From assembly GCA_950106755.1 (NCBI GenBank), contig OX467091.1, positions 17,377,538 to 17,441,537 of the forward strand: DNA of 64,000 nucleotides. Reading direction: 5' to 3'. Positions 34,650-48,520 of this stretch are shown here, piece by piece. The stretch comes from Climacium dendroides (Eukaryota; Streptophyta; Bryopsida; Hypnales; Climaciaceae). The position numbers and the translations under genes are program-made. A model generated the notes under the pieces. That model had not been told where the DNA came from, did not search any database, and worked only from the letters and a program-made list of their open reading frames with translations. The number at the start of each line of letters is the position of its first letter. Positions within the stretch are counted from its first letter, which is position 1.

Positions 34650-37600
34650 ATTGGAATCATTCATGTCCGAAAAGAATTTGACCCAACACCCTAAGCCTTT
34701 TCTAAGTTCAAGAAGATTAAGAGAGTTAAATTTCAAAAAATGATTGCAACTAGTGGCAAAATTCCTTCGCAATAAGGACATCAAAAGAACACCTCAAGCC
34801 AATCTCAATGTTAGTGAAACGGTAAGACATAGAAGATTGTTACTTTTGAAATCCAGAAAATTTAATTTTTTTGTGATGGTTTATTTTATTTTTTTTCATT
34901 TGGTTTAAATTTATAATTAAGTGTTTCTATGATTTTGTGTTGATGTTGGTTTAAGCATTGAAAACCTTTATCCTATATATTATATCAAGTAGTGACTTGT
35001 AGTTAAGGTCTGATCTGTCCTATTTTTGGATGCAATTCAAGAGAGACTATATTTCTTTCCAATTTACAACAACATTGTGACATTTATGTGCCCACTACTC
35101 TAGTGAACAAAGGCTTGTTTAGATTTGAGATTTGAGTGGGAGGAGTGAAATTATACTAAGTGTCAATGTGATTCATTTTCCATTTCAGTGAATGTGAGAT
35201 TTAGGGTGTTTGTTTATGAAACTTGGTAGAGTTTTGATTCTTTTTCTAAGTTTGATGATTCTCCTAATAGAATGATAGTCGTTTTGTTGTGGAGTGTGAT
35301 TATGAAGTTTTCTTATGGACTTTGTGAATGTGAATTTTTTTTCTTTGGACAGCGTAGTCTATGTTTTGAGACCTTTTATGAGATGAGATCATCAACTAAA
35401 CCTTGCGTAAGTAATGGAAGCTAATAGTTATAACCTTATTGTATGCAAAATTGACAACTACCAAACGGATTTCCTTTATTCAATCAGCCAGTGCAACCCA
35501 GGCTAATTCTTGAACGAGGAATATCTATCTCACTTCATAATTACTTTTCATAGCTTGAAGATTATGTTGCAACCAATGATACTACGGTTGGATTTTACCT
35601 TCCTAGCTAGAACCAAAAAATTTATTCGCCATATTTGATGCAATTATTGAATCCTCAAGATTATTTTAATTAGAAAAAAAATTCTATTCACGAGTTCTTT
35701 AATATCTGATAGGGTGAAAAAGACTTGTGAAGAAGTTTTAACTAATGGCTGTACGTCTTTTTGGTGGAACAAGTGTCATGAGCATCACTCACACCTGAAA
35801 CAAGTTTTATTGCTAGACTAGCATCTTTGTGGCTAAACAATTTCCTAGTATGGATGTTGCCCAAGTTGTACAAATACTATTGGAAGTTCCTTGATGGAAG
35901 TTTGTATTGTTCAAATTATAAGGTGAAGTTCAAAGCAAAGATTTAAAAGCCTTGAGTAGTCTCAATGAATAGCAGATGGAGTTCAGAAAGCATTGAGAAG
36001 ATTTTGTATGGTAGTAATTAGAAAATTGGGAGATAATGTATTTGAGTATTATGATAATTTGGTTAGAGTAATTATTTATAATGCAAAAGTATATCAAAAG
36101 TATCACATAAATATGGTATTTTTTTGTTCAAGCTAGAAATGTAAAGCTAACTTTGTATTACGTCATGACAGCTCTAAGGTCAAGAATCTCGTTGTGCAAA
36201 TGGAGATGCATTCTGTGCAAACGTCACCACTTACAATGAGTGTATAATAGTATGGTATTTACTCTTGGAGTTGTTTAACATCATTTCATTCCATGATCAT
36301 TAGATGAACAACCCAAAGTGGCAGATGAATTTTGCTTTGATTATAGGGCATATCTTACACAGATTGGTTACTAAATTGAACATTTATGCAGTATTTGTTT
36401 CAAGAGGATTTCTTTTAAGGTCAATTGTCTATGAGCCAGTTCCAACTATTTTTTGTATTTTTGTACCTTTAGGTTTGTCTTTTAATCCAATGCTCTAGTG
36501 TACACAACCAATTACTACCATATTCTTTATGTACTCATGGTGTCTTGAAAGACCCACGAAACGAACCATCACCATTACCAACTTTTAAGAAGATTCTCAT
36601 ATACTAAAAGTGGAGAGTTTTTGTCATAACTTTGTATAGTCTTCTGCATCATAGATTGGGTGTTGAAGGCATTAGATAGCAACCCAAGATAAGTAGACCT
36701 TCAAAGCATTTTATTCAAGACCTAATGATGTTGTTTTTGTGAACTCATGGTGTTGCAGAGCTTCCTGCAACAATGACAGTTTTGCCAATTATATGTGTTG
36801 TGACCATTGTAGTTTAACTTGAGCCTTCAGAGTATACTAGCTAAATCTTGAAGCTTTGAGAAAGCCTTGTAGTTAGGAAGACTTAAATTCAATGAGAGGG
36901 ATGACTGAAGAGATTACATATATTGTGGATTTTCAATTATGAATAAAATATGCATTGTTTAGCAACAGATTATTGGTTCATTAGTAATTTGTATTCTACA
37001 TTGTGGGTTCTGATTTCTAGCAGCTGCAACAATAATTCTTCAATTGTAAATGATTTTATTTAATTATGTATAAGTATTCATCTAACTACGTGTAAGTATT
37101 CATTCCATTATGGTACGGACTTCATCCAATTTGTCAATGAATTTCATCTAGAAAGTCAGAAAGTCATCTAATTTGTGTATTATCAAAATATAAATTAATT
37201 CCGGATATTATTGCTTTTAGTCCAAGCTAGACAAGAAATCTAGCCCTAGCTACTAATACAAAAATGGGGCTAGAAAATCTAGCCCCCCCCCTTCTCAATA
37301 AGACCTAAATGGGACTAGATTTTGGACTAAATCACCCCAATTCAACCCTGGTTGAACACCTCAAAGTTTCCAATGACAGTTGTGGAGTATTATGATTAGC
37401 TATAAGACTCTCAATATTGCAATCAATCCTTATTGGATTTTTCAACCAACCTTTGGCCTAAAAATAGGAAGGTCTATATAAAAAGTATGGGTGGAACAAA
37501 ATCTTTAGTTTAAAAATTCATAGTAATTATGTTTTGAAAAATAAAAAACTAAAATTTTTTGGGAACCTTGTGAACTCCCTTGCATATACATGTGATCTGC

Positions 37601-38381
37601 TTAAGTGGTTAGAAATGGGTTGCCTCCCTTACACCTAATTGCAGCAATTTTTTCAAAGAACAACTATTTAATTCTTCAAGATTCTTGCTTCCAAAGTCAA
37701 TGATTTGAATGTCAAAGCCTAGTGTTGCCTAATTTTGGATTCATGATGCTTGAAAATTCTATTTCAGCAACCAGTTGGATGGACTCAATTGAATAAGGTA
37801 ATCTAATAATGATATTAGTAACCTTGCTCTAATTGCTTAGTTCAAAATATTTTAGCTACACAAACCTCCATTATAGGAAGAAATTTTATGACAACAACGG
37901 GTAATGTGTCACTTCATTAATGGTGAACACTTAGTACTTGACTTGGGCAGTAATGAATTGTTTATGAGATGTTTATGATTTGAGTCTATGTGCGGTTCTG
38001 TAATTTCAGGGCAAACTACTTCAAAAATTCACAAAAATTACAATTTTAATCGAAAAATTATAATTTTACTTGGATTTGATTTGTGAAACATACGCACACC
38101 TAAAAAAACAATATGCACACTTCTTGAAGTTGGCCCCCAACATATTCAGATTGCAAATTAGGGGGATAATAAGCTTGTCTACTTTACTTGGCAAGGTGCT
38201 CAGAAGGGTGAAAAAGTAATCTTATCATTTTCACGGAGATGCTGTCCAGGGGATTCTACTGTAGACGAAAGTGCTGTACCTGTCCAGCTGCCCAGTGGCA
38301 CAACCCGATTGGCAGGGATGGTGATTGCGGGACCACCACCAGTTTTTGTTTTCATTTTTTAGGATAGAAAAAAAGGTTATA
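34650..38381. other. AT-rich intergenic sequence, no gene seen
   Basis: Short frames only. A weak hairpin around 37230-37290 (CTAGCCC / GGGCTAG) is the only local structure noticed. Confidence 0.35.
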
Positions 38382-38654
38382 AGGTGGGTACACCTAAAAC
38401 CGCCACTAATTGCTACTGAGCCTATTTCCTAATATTGGATTGATCAACTTTTCATGTGTTCTTGTTGGCAAGTGAAAGGAGGTTCCAACGCACCAGAGAA
38501 CGTGGCATTTGGATACCGTATGCAAAAGTTATTAAGGAACAAAGTTTGGTTCTGAAAGCGTTTCTTCCACATAGGTACAGAACTGATTTTGGAGATGTAC
38601 ATATGGTATAGATGGCGGTTTAAGGTTAGTGGCACATTTGGGGTGTACCTATCT
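38382..38654 (-). mobile_element. 273-bp MITE, TA-flanked, family shared with 59101-59372
   Basis: The ends are AGGTGGGTACACC and GGTGTACCTATCT, flanked by TA on both sides (38380-38381, 38655-38656). The whole unit is an inverted copy of 59101-59372, about 90% or more alike by eye. TA target duplication and a size under 300 bp fit a Tc1/mariner-type MITE, though the superfamily is not proven. Confidence 0.75.
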
Positions 38655-41476
38655 TAGTGGTGCTTCAAATTTCAACATCAATCCTCATCCTCATATTGGA
38701 TAGAATAGATCACATTAGTACATATCACTATTTCCATAATCTTGTTCTCATCTACAATCTGGTAATTTCATCCAAGATTTATTTTTAAATTCAAAATTTT
38801 TGGCAAAAAACTTCATAGTTTGTTGCCATGATTTTTTAGCCCAATTATTTTTTCCTAGTGCAATCTAGTACCATAAAGCCAAAAACCCCCCCAAAACTAA
38901 CCACTATTCCCCACTCCAAAAAGGAAGTGGCCTAGAAATTCATGAACCCAAATTTTGATTTCATTTGGATCTTAATTTATTTTTAATATAAGTAAAAAAA
39001 TGAAATCCAAGAAATCTCAAGAAAACCGAAGAAAATATACTCCATTAGATGAAATCTGAGAGCAATAGAAGACTGCGGGTTCCCACGAGTTCCTGGATTG
39101 CAGGGAACTTTAGAAACTTTGCCAAACCATCAGTTTAATGTGGACGACATCCTACCATGTCAAATAATATTAATTAACTAATTAATTAAAATATTTTTTT
39201 GAAAAAAATATTATTTAAATATTTTCATGCATTCTCAGCCTTGGGAACAGGTTCCCGAGGCCTCAAATTTCTTCTAATGAGAGAACTCAGAGAAAGAAAA
39301 GACCTTGAAAAACCCTGGAAATTACCTGGAAGAACCCCCTGCCCCCCCTCCAATTAACCATGCAGCGCATGCAGCCTCGTTACGTAACCTCTGCTGCCTC
39401 TACCACCTGGCCCTCCCAGCCTTTCCACGGAGTCCCAATCGATGCATTCATTCGAAGGTTCCGTCGTTGTGAGAAGCTTCTAATGCCCCACTTAGTGAGT
39501 TCTCGTGAAGGTTCGCTTCCGAATGAATGAATGAATGAAAAAGTGTAAACAAGTCTAAACAATGGAATTTGTAGTCAAAAGTGGTTGTTCGGCTTCTTCC
39601 GTAAACTACACAAACATAGAGAATTTGGATTGCCTTTAACAATTAGGTTGCCTTATTCAAGAAAAAAGTTACCTCGTGACTCATTACTCGTAGACGCATG
39701 TGATGGGCCATAAACCAATGTACCAACCCATGCGACATGCACCTGAAAGAAAGGACTACAAATCAAGGCACAAGAATCCTTGTCTAAAGTATACTATATA
39801 CCAGAGTTTTCTAAGCAAAAAAGATGTCCATTGAATTTATAGTTTCCTATGGTTGATAATCCAATTGAGCTCTTGCTTTTCTCTAATGTCCCAAGCGTCG
39901 TCTATGGCATCAAGAATGTCACCAAGACTTACCAAATGAGTGTCTTTATTTATAGGTGCCAAAGATTGGTCTAAAATCTAAACATTGTTATATGATGGAA
40001 TCATTGGTGAAGAAGACACTAGCGCATTAGAAACCACATCAAGTGCGCTTTCAACCATAGATGTGTAAGCTTGACTAACACTACCTTCTTCTATATACAA
40101 CTACACTTGACAAACAAATAATGTTAGTTCACTTTAAATGCCATATCTTCTTCAATTAAGTCAAAATTAAAACCATTGAATTAAACAAATTATATGCAAA
40201 AATATATGAGCCTAGAAAATCAAAGAAGGTCAACCTTTGAGTCACATTGCAAACACTACGGTAATTTTCAATACAACAAAGCCAACATAAAGCCAAAATC
40301 AATAAAAATAAAAATAAAAATAATCTTTAAAGAAGTTCCAAAGGGGGTAACTTACACTACTTCCTATTGGACTTCTTTTGTTGTATCCTAAAAAATTTGA
40401 AACATGATTACAAAAATCTGAAATTGTGTGCCATGCGCTTGAGGAGATGAAAATAGGAAATGAAAACTTTTTATAGCCACATGACCAACCACAAAAAAAA
40501 AAAGGTTGCTTGTCATCCAAAAAAACTAAAAAGCTAAAACCATACATGTGACAACATCTCACTCGTTATTGAGCAAAGTATCATGATGTGTGAATCTCAC
40601 TTCAAGCGTCACCACGGACTACATCATCTCATCATCACTTCAAGTCGTCCATGTGAGTCTAAAAATTTCTTAAAAATCTACGGATCTCGGCTTCAAGCAT
40701 CAGCACTGCATCAGCACTGCATCAGCACTTCAAGACTTCCGTGCTACTCCAAAAATTCTGGACTGAAAGAATCCCGCACTTCATGCTGCACATATCGCCT
40801 TGCGTTGCAGATATATGTATATCCAGGGTCGAAAGATCGAGAGCTTATCTTCGCTAACTTTGAGTTCATCGCCACTAAATTCCCTCTCTCGTTATGCCAT
40901 CTGTGCGGTACCCAGGTGATCAAGCTGCTGGATCGGTTTCATTTGCAGCTCCCAAATTGATTTCACACACACTCATTATCAGACAATCTCAAGCGCATTA
41001 TCTGGGTTAGTACTTGTCTGCATTAACTGCAGGTAACGAGACCACACAAAATGCGGTACTTCTTGCTCGGTCACTGATCTGTGAAACGTACTATTTGTTG
41101 TGCTACGTTCCTGAGATTGATTATGGCGTTTTCTGAGTCATGTGAAGGTATTTGAATGTGAGTGTTGTGCGATGAGTAAGCTATGGAGAGGATGAGGAAT
41201 GGAATGGTCGAGAGTTGCCACATTCAGAGTAGGGGTAATGTTGCTGTACTGTTCATGGGTTTGAAGTGAAAGAGTACTTAGAGCATGGCTATGGCGAAAG
41301 TGGAGAGAGAGACTGGGGAGTATTTCAAGTGGATGGAGCCGTGGTTTTGAACTCTCGGTCCGTGGGAAAATATTGTTGGTTGTGGATGTAGTTTAACCTT
41401 TCTGAAACCCTGGAATTGCCTCGTTGAGTTTGGTGGATTGCTTTTTAGAGGAAGGCTTAGGGTGCAGGTTAGCGAC
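38655..41476. other. Intergenic sequence and upstream region of the P450 gene
   Basis: No gene is supported. GAATGAATGAATGAAT-type repeats lie at 39523-39540. GCATCAGCACT is repeated three times at 40698-40730. From about 40600 the composition becomes less AT-rich, as in the promoter regions of the other genes here. Confidence 0.4.
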
Positions 41477-44400
41477 ATGGCGTTGGAGGTGGGATGGGTG
41501 CTGACAGCGATCATAATCCTGGCAACAGTCTGCATTGGAGTGGTCAAGGGCATCCTCGGTGATAGTGCTCTATTCCGACGAGGACCTCGTGACTTCGTTC
41601 TTGACCGCTTGGCCAGGTTCTTCACTTCATCACTCACTGTTGTGTTTGGGACAATGAGGGTTTGGTTTTCCCGATGGTTGCTTTGCCTCAGCAGGAAAGT
41701 CTGTCCCGTGGCTTTCAGCTACTTTGAGTGACTTTCATAGTAGAATGCTAATTTTTCAATTTCAATCTTCTTTTTCATTTTTCGAGAGGATTCCACTGCA
41801 CTATCTAAAATCCGTGTTGTTTGATACCGTCTGGGTAAGTTAAAATATGAATTTGTTTGAATACCGTATGGAAAAGTCACGAATTTTCACAATTTTGTTC
41901 TGTGAGTGAGTAAAACCGTGCGCAGGCTTTGATTTTTAGTTGTTACGCATTGCCTTCGTCCTTAGATTCTGGATCGTAACACTTACTCATGGCAAAGGAT
42001 CTTGTATGAGAGAAGGTTTACTTCATTAACTCTTTACTTCTTTAACTTTGGAGACTTGCGATGTGCTATTCCCCACCATTTTCATGATTGTCTCATTCTC
42101 TGATTGTTTGGGTGTTTAGAAATGGAGATCCTTTTACCGTTTCATTGATGGGCAAAACGCACACAGTAATCAATTCGCCTGAAGCCATCAAGTTTGTTCT
42201 TTCGACTGCCCACGCATCCTTTCCAGGAGGCTATTCCGCGCAGTTTTATCGACTTCTCAGTGAAAGGAAGCTTGGGGATGAAAGGTACTCCCACTTCAGA
42301 AAGATTATACTTTCTGCTACCTCAGGAGATGGGCTTCAGAAGCGGGTCCCGTTCATCAGCTCCTTGGCCGAGAAAACTGTCAAGTCTTGGGAGAATCAAG
42401 CTGTGGTGAACTCGGTGGAGGAGTTGCACAAGGTCAGCAATTGGTACAACGTTTTCTAGGAAGATATTCAATGTTTACGGACTGTACTGCTCTCTTGATT
42501 ATATGATTTTGTGCTAAAGTTTCACCCAGTTTGTTCAATGTGTACGTTAGGCGATGATTCTTATCATGTGGTTTTTGCGCAAATATGGTCATCAAAGATG
42601 TTGGGAAGGAGAAGGACGGCCGTCTACGTCCTCTACCTTTCAGTTCCATTTTAAATCGACATAACATGCTATGTATCCTTATCCACTAAATTTTTTTCTG
42701 CAGTGCATACAGCTTTTCGTTTCTCTCTTAAACAGAATAGTTGAAAGTTCACTGCTCACTGTCAGTGTTCATCTTCAGCAGATGTTCCACAATGATATAT
42801 GTGGACTGACCCCTTTGATGGTAATTTGATAGAATGATTGATGATGGTACTCACAAGGAAAATTTGAACTGTCTGCAGTTTGCATTTAATGTGGGGATGC
42901 TCCTTATGTGGAGGAATGTCGAACCGGGCTCAGAGGAAATGGTCCAAATTAGGAACGAAGCCGCTCGCATTGGAGAAGGTCTGGGGGTTTTACCCATCAA
43001 TTTTCCTGGATTCAGTTTCCACAAGGCGTTGAAGGTGTGTCCTCCAGAGCATTTCCAGCCTTCCTAGTCATTGGTCTTCTAATATTCCGGATACTGAACC
43101 GAGTAGAACCGGAGGCTGCTGCAAAACTCGAAGACAATTCTTGAGTCTGCAAGTCTAATGGACTTCTTGGTTTCAGAGTCTGAAAACATAAAGTATGCTT
43201 AGATATCTGAAGTTGAGCTTCTTTGACTTTACGGTACATAAATGCGTCACCCCATTGATACATGTCTCCGTGTTTCTTTGACATGACTCTAGCTTAGAAA
43301 TTCCAATAAAGATACGTTCGCACTTGGTGTTAGGGGTGATGTTTGCAATCTGAATCCAGTTCACAAGTAGGTCTAAATTCGTTCCTAAGACCCTCGGTAA
43401 CAACATTCTTTTAACACCAAGTGTGAACATACCTTAAATTGGAATGTTATGTTGATAAACTAACTGTGTTGTCCACCTCATTGGATTGTTGGATCAGACC
43501 AAGCAAGCTCTCGTATCCCGCATTCAAAGTGAAATCTCAAGGAGAAGGAAAGCTGATATCCAGCAGGACGACATATTGAATGCTCTTATGAGCACTAGGG
43601 AGGTTGAAGTTCCGGATTACGATATATGTTGCATTATGGTATCTACACTGGTTGCTGCTTCTGTTTCAACCGCTGCTTTGATTCCTTGGGTTCTAAAATA
43701 CCTGGATAACTTCCCAGAAGTATACCAACGAGTACAGGTGAAATCTCGTTTTCTTGATAGATTTATGATGAGATGACAAGCTTTCTAGAGTTTTCTAATC
43801 GTAGACTACGCAAATTCTGTATTTGAGGACAGTTTTTTCACTTGCTTTGAACAAGTATGGTTGTAAGTCATAACTGATACCTTCATTACCTAACCGAGGT
43901 AGGGAATTGATACTTTCACTGCTACGTAGTTGTTGCTTTTGACATGGAAGATAACATTTGGCAGATGATGAGGAAAGGTTGGAACAATGCAAGATGACTT
44001 GAATCTGGAGAAGGGTTGTGCGAAAAAGTGGTTTGACAACACCTCCTCGCCGCCAGTTCGTGCGGCTTGGTAGGTATTGTCAATGGCTGTTTCTTATGAC
44101 CCTCCTTCAGATTTGATTTACCTAGTATGTTTCTGTCTTGGTTTTTACTTGGTATTGATAATTGGGCCTTGAAAGATTGGTAATTTAAATCGTGACAGTA
44201 AGTGTTCCATGTATAGAGTTTGCATAGTAGGTAAAATAGTGTTATTTGGAAGTTTGGACTTCCCTTCAATCTCATATTAGCATACCTAGTTGTTCATTTC
44301 ATTCAGGAGGAACAAGATTGTCTTCGGCAAAAGATGACTGAAGACAAGTCACTGACTTGGTTCAAGCCCAAGAAGAGCATGCCTTACACTCTCCAAGTAA

Positions 44401-46679
44401 TTTGTTTTGGCCTATTATTGCAATTGTAAATACTTAGAAGATATATTCATGAAAGACTACAATCACGATGATGTTTTCTTATTGAGTTATTGTTTGAATA
44501 TTTTTGTTGGTACTGTGTGAATTGCAGAAGTGTTTTAAATTGCTTTTTGTTTTATTATTCTCTCTTTATTTCATAAACTCTGAAATTTGGCAATTTGCTT
44601 CTAAGTCTACAATCATTGGGGTAACATACAGGTTATCTACGAGGTCATGAGAATTGAATCACTTGTTCCGATAATTCCGAGGCGAGCCAACAAAGATGTT
44701 GATTACAATGGTAAAGGTTCCTTCCTATTACTTATCCTCACTTGCTTATGAACTTTGTGGTCAAATTTGTCACATTAGAGAATGGGCTCTAAACTCGCAA
44801 CCGAAGTGGCTTGAGATGACTTTCCCGATTTGGGAGGTAGTTGCTTTGTCCTTATTTCAAATTTTTATTATCTTAGATTTTAGCTTCAATTAGGGACCAG
44901 AAAAGCAACACTTTTGAGTAGTTGAAAGTACTAAATTTTGGCACATTAAAATTTTGCAAAATTCGTGGCAAAATTACAAATATGAGGTTATTGTTCATTA
45001 ATTTATACAAGTTCCTTCAAGAACCAATTATTTTTTCTTTGGAGCTAAAATCATTTTAAATATAATTGAATAACTCGAAGGTATAGTCTTTCAAAGACCC
45101 AAATTTGAACTTTACTTCACGAAGTATTAATCACAATTTAAAACACTAAGTGTGCTCAAAGTCAATAGACTAAGGTGTAAAGGTTATTGTGTTTGGCATT
45201 TAGTTTTGACTTTGTTTTTGAGATATCTTTCGGTTTTTAATATGTTTCACTTCTTCACAGGTCTAGTCTTCCGCAAAGGTTTTTATGTGTGGGCATCAAC
45301 AGCTTCTCTTCATTATGATCCAAAATACTATCCCAATCCTCGAGAATTCGATCCATCTAGATTTGATGTATGTGCAACATGTTTTTACAATCCAAGAATG
45401 CAATTAATTTTTTTGAATTTCATATTAACTAGAGCTACAATTTTGATTTGTGATTGTTTTCTTATGAAGCTTCCACTCATGAAAATTAGATCATGTTCCA
45501 ACTAGTGTAGGTAGTTCACACACCTTGGCTAAAATTGGTAGTATTAGTTGGTACCAAGTTGATGAATACCCTTTGGTTGAAAGAAGGTACATTGTCCACT
45601 AAATAGTGTTTCTATGCGTTCATTATGATTTAAATCATTTTTCTTAGTTTAATTAGTTTTAATGTAGCATGTAAATTGCTTACATATAATTTCTACTCAA
45701 TTTCATGCAAATGGTATTACAAGTTCTTTTTATGTTTGAATTTAACAAGCTATGTTTTGAAATTAGAACCATATTGAAAAATGCTATAGGAATTTATTTT
45801 CAAATTTATTAATTTTTCTCCTTGTTCTCAATTTTCTTGGATATTGGGCAATAAATGTTTTGTTGAGTCTAATCTTTGACTAATGAAATGTATTGCAGGA
45901 GAAGCCAAATCCAAGTACTTTCCTACCTTTTGGCCAAGGTCCACATTTATGCCCTGGAAGTGAACTTGCATTGACAGAGACAATGTTTATCATCCATCAT
46001 CTTGTCACAAATTACAGGTTAGAGTACAATCTCATCTCTTTGAATATATTGATTATGCATAATAATCAACAATAGTTTCAATGTTTGTTTGTTATGCTCA
46101 TTGTCATTTAGAATATGAAGATTACATTTTGTAGACTACCTAACCTTGAGAACTAGGAGGCCAAGAAGTATATAATGTCAAGTTTTAATAATCATTTCTT
46201 TAAATTTTTCACATTCACATCTCTATTAAAAGGAATCACATTGACTTAAAGGGTTATGAGTTTTATTTGATTCAAATAAAGACACAAGTAGAATGTTAGC
46301 TTGGATAGGCCAATGTTTTACCCTAAAATGACGTGGCTCCCATGATCGAGGTAGTTATCAAAATGATTTGATTATTGAACCAAAAAGTGCATTCCTCGTC
46401 TATAGTAAACAATGATGTTATATATCGGACAATTTTGGAAGTCTTTAGGACTTGGAATAGAAGAATTTGAAATATAGTGGATGTATAGTTGTGTAATCGA
46501 GAAAATTGAAATTATGTGCATGTTATGCCTATTGCAGTTGGGAAAGGTGTGGACATGATAAAGCAATGACGCAAGTTGTTAATGGAAGACTTACAAATTT
46601 TTCATTAGCAATGACGCAAGTTATTAATGGAAGACTTACAAATTTTTCATTTTGTTTGGTCAAAAGGTGTTTAATATGA
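41477..46679 (+). CDS. Cytochrome P450, CYP85 clan, nearest CYP707 by motif, altered I-helix
   Basis: Nine exons: 41477-41616, 42120-42432, 42879-43034, 43498-43737, 44307-44396, 44632-44710, 45261-45367, 45899-46017 and 46538-46679. All are GT-AG and in phase, 461 aa. A membrane anchor lies at residues 6-24. Then come [25 protein letters not shown], the K-helix ExxR (EVMR, 317-320), the DPSRF block (370-374) and the heme loop [11 protein letters not shown] with Cys393. The nine-exon layout and motifs recall CYP707 (abscisic acid 8'-hydroxylase) and relatives, which oxidise terpenoids at the ER. The proline-rich hinge (LPPGS type) is absent between the anchor and [10 protein letters not shown]. 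The I-helix reads AASVST (256-261) where A-A-x-D/E-T-T is expected. The last exon is less certain: it begins WERCG, as relatives do, but holds a 15-residue tandem duplication and no GLPI-type end. Confidence 0.88.
46563..46652 (+). repeat. 45-bp in-frame tandem duplication in the last P450 exon
   Basis: Two 45-bp units (46563-46607, 46608-46652) encode [15 protein letters not shown] and [15 protein letters not shown]. Differences are confined to the VV/VI position and the last codon. The length keeps the frame. Confidence 0.85.
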
Positions 46680-47603
46680 AAAGTCTAAATATTAGTTTCA
46701 ATTGGAAATAAGTATTGTATGAGATAAACTTTAGAACAAGCATATATATTGGTCTAAATATCAACCACCATTATATGAGCATGAGTAGTGAGAGAAGGTA
46801 TGATAATCCATTAGCAAAAAAGTCATTGAATATGTCATCCTAGACATCCATCATCTATGTATTCATTGTATTATTTTCAACATATAAATATGATGAGTCA
46901 ATACAAGACAAGTGATTTCCTTGTGCAATAACACCAATTATCCGTTTTAGATAATAGTAGTGACTTGTGATAAGGGTAATTAGATTATTTGTAGAATCTA
47001 ATAGAGTTGATTTTGCAGTTCATAAAATTAGTATGAAGTAATGCATGAACAAGAGGTATTGCAATTTTATAATATCGTGCATGTTGAAATCTTTACATAT
47101 TTCAAGTGAAGCAAAGCTCATGCAATACCATAGTTAAATATAATAACTACATATTGGAAGCAACTAAGATAAATCAACCTATTGTGGTTAGAATTAGGAG
47201 CTCATCCACATGCTGTTGGTGAAATTTTTCAATTTTTTTCCCACATACAAGCAAGTATGAGAAATAGTGAGAGCAATTGAAATTGTATTTTTTCAACAAA
47301 GTATGAATTTGTTATGAATTTTTGAAGTATTCAGCCGAAAAGAATTTGTAAATCATCCCATGACCAACAAAATCTGACTCCATGATGCTCATGTCATTCA
47401 CCCAAAGCAGTTATGAATATTTTCTATAAAGGAAGGGCTAAAAAGTCATTTTTGACATTGAATTCCCTTTGAAAAGTTGAAGCCTCCTAATGATGTCACT
47501 ATTCAATGCATGACTATCATTTCTTACATGCATTAAGGCCAAAATTTCACATAATGAAAAAAAAGCACTCTCTAGTTGACCACAATAGGTTGGTTTACCT
47601 TAA
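46680..47603. other. AT-rich 3' flank of the P450 gene, no gene seen
   Basis: It should hold the 3' UTR. No frame or repeat with clear ends was noticed before the TTAA element at 47600. Confidence 0.35.
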
Positions 47604-48520
47604 CCTCTAAAGGACCAAGCTACATTTTTTTAGTAAACATAGTAATTTGGGGCAGGTACATGTAAGTGGAGTTTTTATTTTTTCCTTAAAATTTTAACAC
47701 AATATGTAGATAAGGTATTTCTTTAAGTCCCAACAATTTTCATAACTTTTGACTACATGGTTAAAAAGTTAGTGTGATATGTAGTTTGTTTCTCAACTCA
47801 AGCAGTCCAAGCAAATAAAAAATTACGTTTTTTAGAATTAAAATTTCAAATTGGTTCTTTAAATGTATGTGTATGTGGAAAGTTTTGAATCATTCTATTT
47901 TGATTGATGAGATGAAAGTTATGAGGAGTTGTGGTTTGCAAGAAATTATAGAATCTCTACTCTAAAATAAACTTTGAAGTCCTTTATTCAACTCAATTTT
48001 CAATATTTTTGGAAAAAAAAAAAATCATAGGATGTAGATTGTTTATTACAACATTACAACCACTAGAATTGGCATTTTTCAATTCTATAACTAAATTCTA
48101 GTATTTTGAATCATTTTCTTTTTTTTTCTACTTCTTATTTTTTTCCTAAATGTTGTATAGTTCCAAACGATCTGAAAAATTTCAAGCATGTGGCTAACTT
48201 ACCTCGAAGAGTGAATCCAAAGAAGCACCACCATTTTGGACATTTTTTCATACAAATGTGAGCTTGTGAAGTACAACTGCTCGATTTTTCTCAAGGTCAA
48301 AAAAAAGATTTTTGCCACTTCAAATGCTAAATTTCACACAATATCTTACAATCCACACAGTGGAAATTTTTGAAATTTTTTCTACTTATTCTCAAACCAA
48401 AATACTACAAGATTCTATGGTTACATGTGTCCAAAATGATATTTTGAAAAATTTGGTACTTGTATTAGAAATGGCAATTTTGGAGCATTTTTGATGAAAA
48501 TATAGTCAAGGAACTTTAAG
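47604..48520 (-). mobile_element. piggyBac-like non-coding element, single copy (about 917 bp)
   Basis: TTAA at 47600-47603 is followed by CCTCTAAAGGACC. The body aligns collinearly with 29160-30099, including the GGATGTAGATTGTTTATTAC block and GGCAATTTTGGAGCA near the far end. The right end (GGAACTTTAAGATAA) is degenerate. No coding frame. Confidence 0.7.

Noticed and set aside
40583..40960. 125-codon frame upstream of the P450 gene
   Set aside because: No domain, composition of promoter-like sequence with short GCATCAGCACT repeats, and not linked by splice sites to the P450 exons.
41617..41731. Unspliced extension of P450 exon 1
   Set aside because: Splicing at 41616 to 42120 gives a correct family register (RLAR+NGDPF). 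The extension has no P450 motif and hits a stop.
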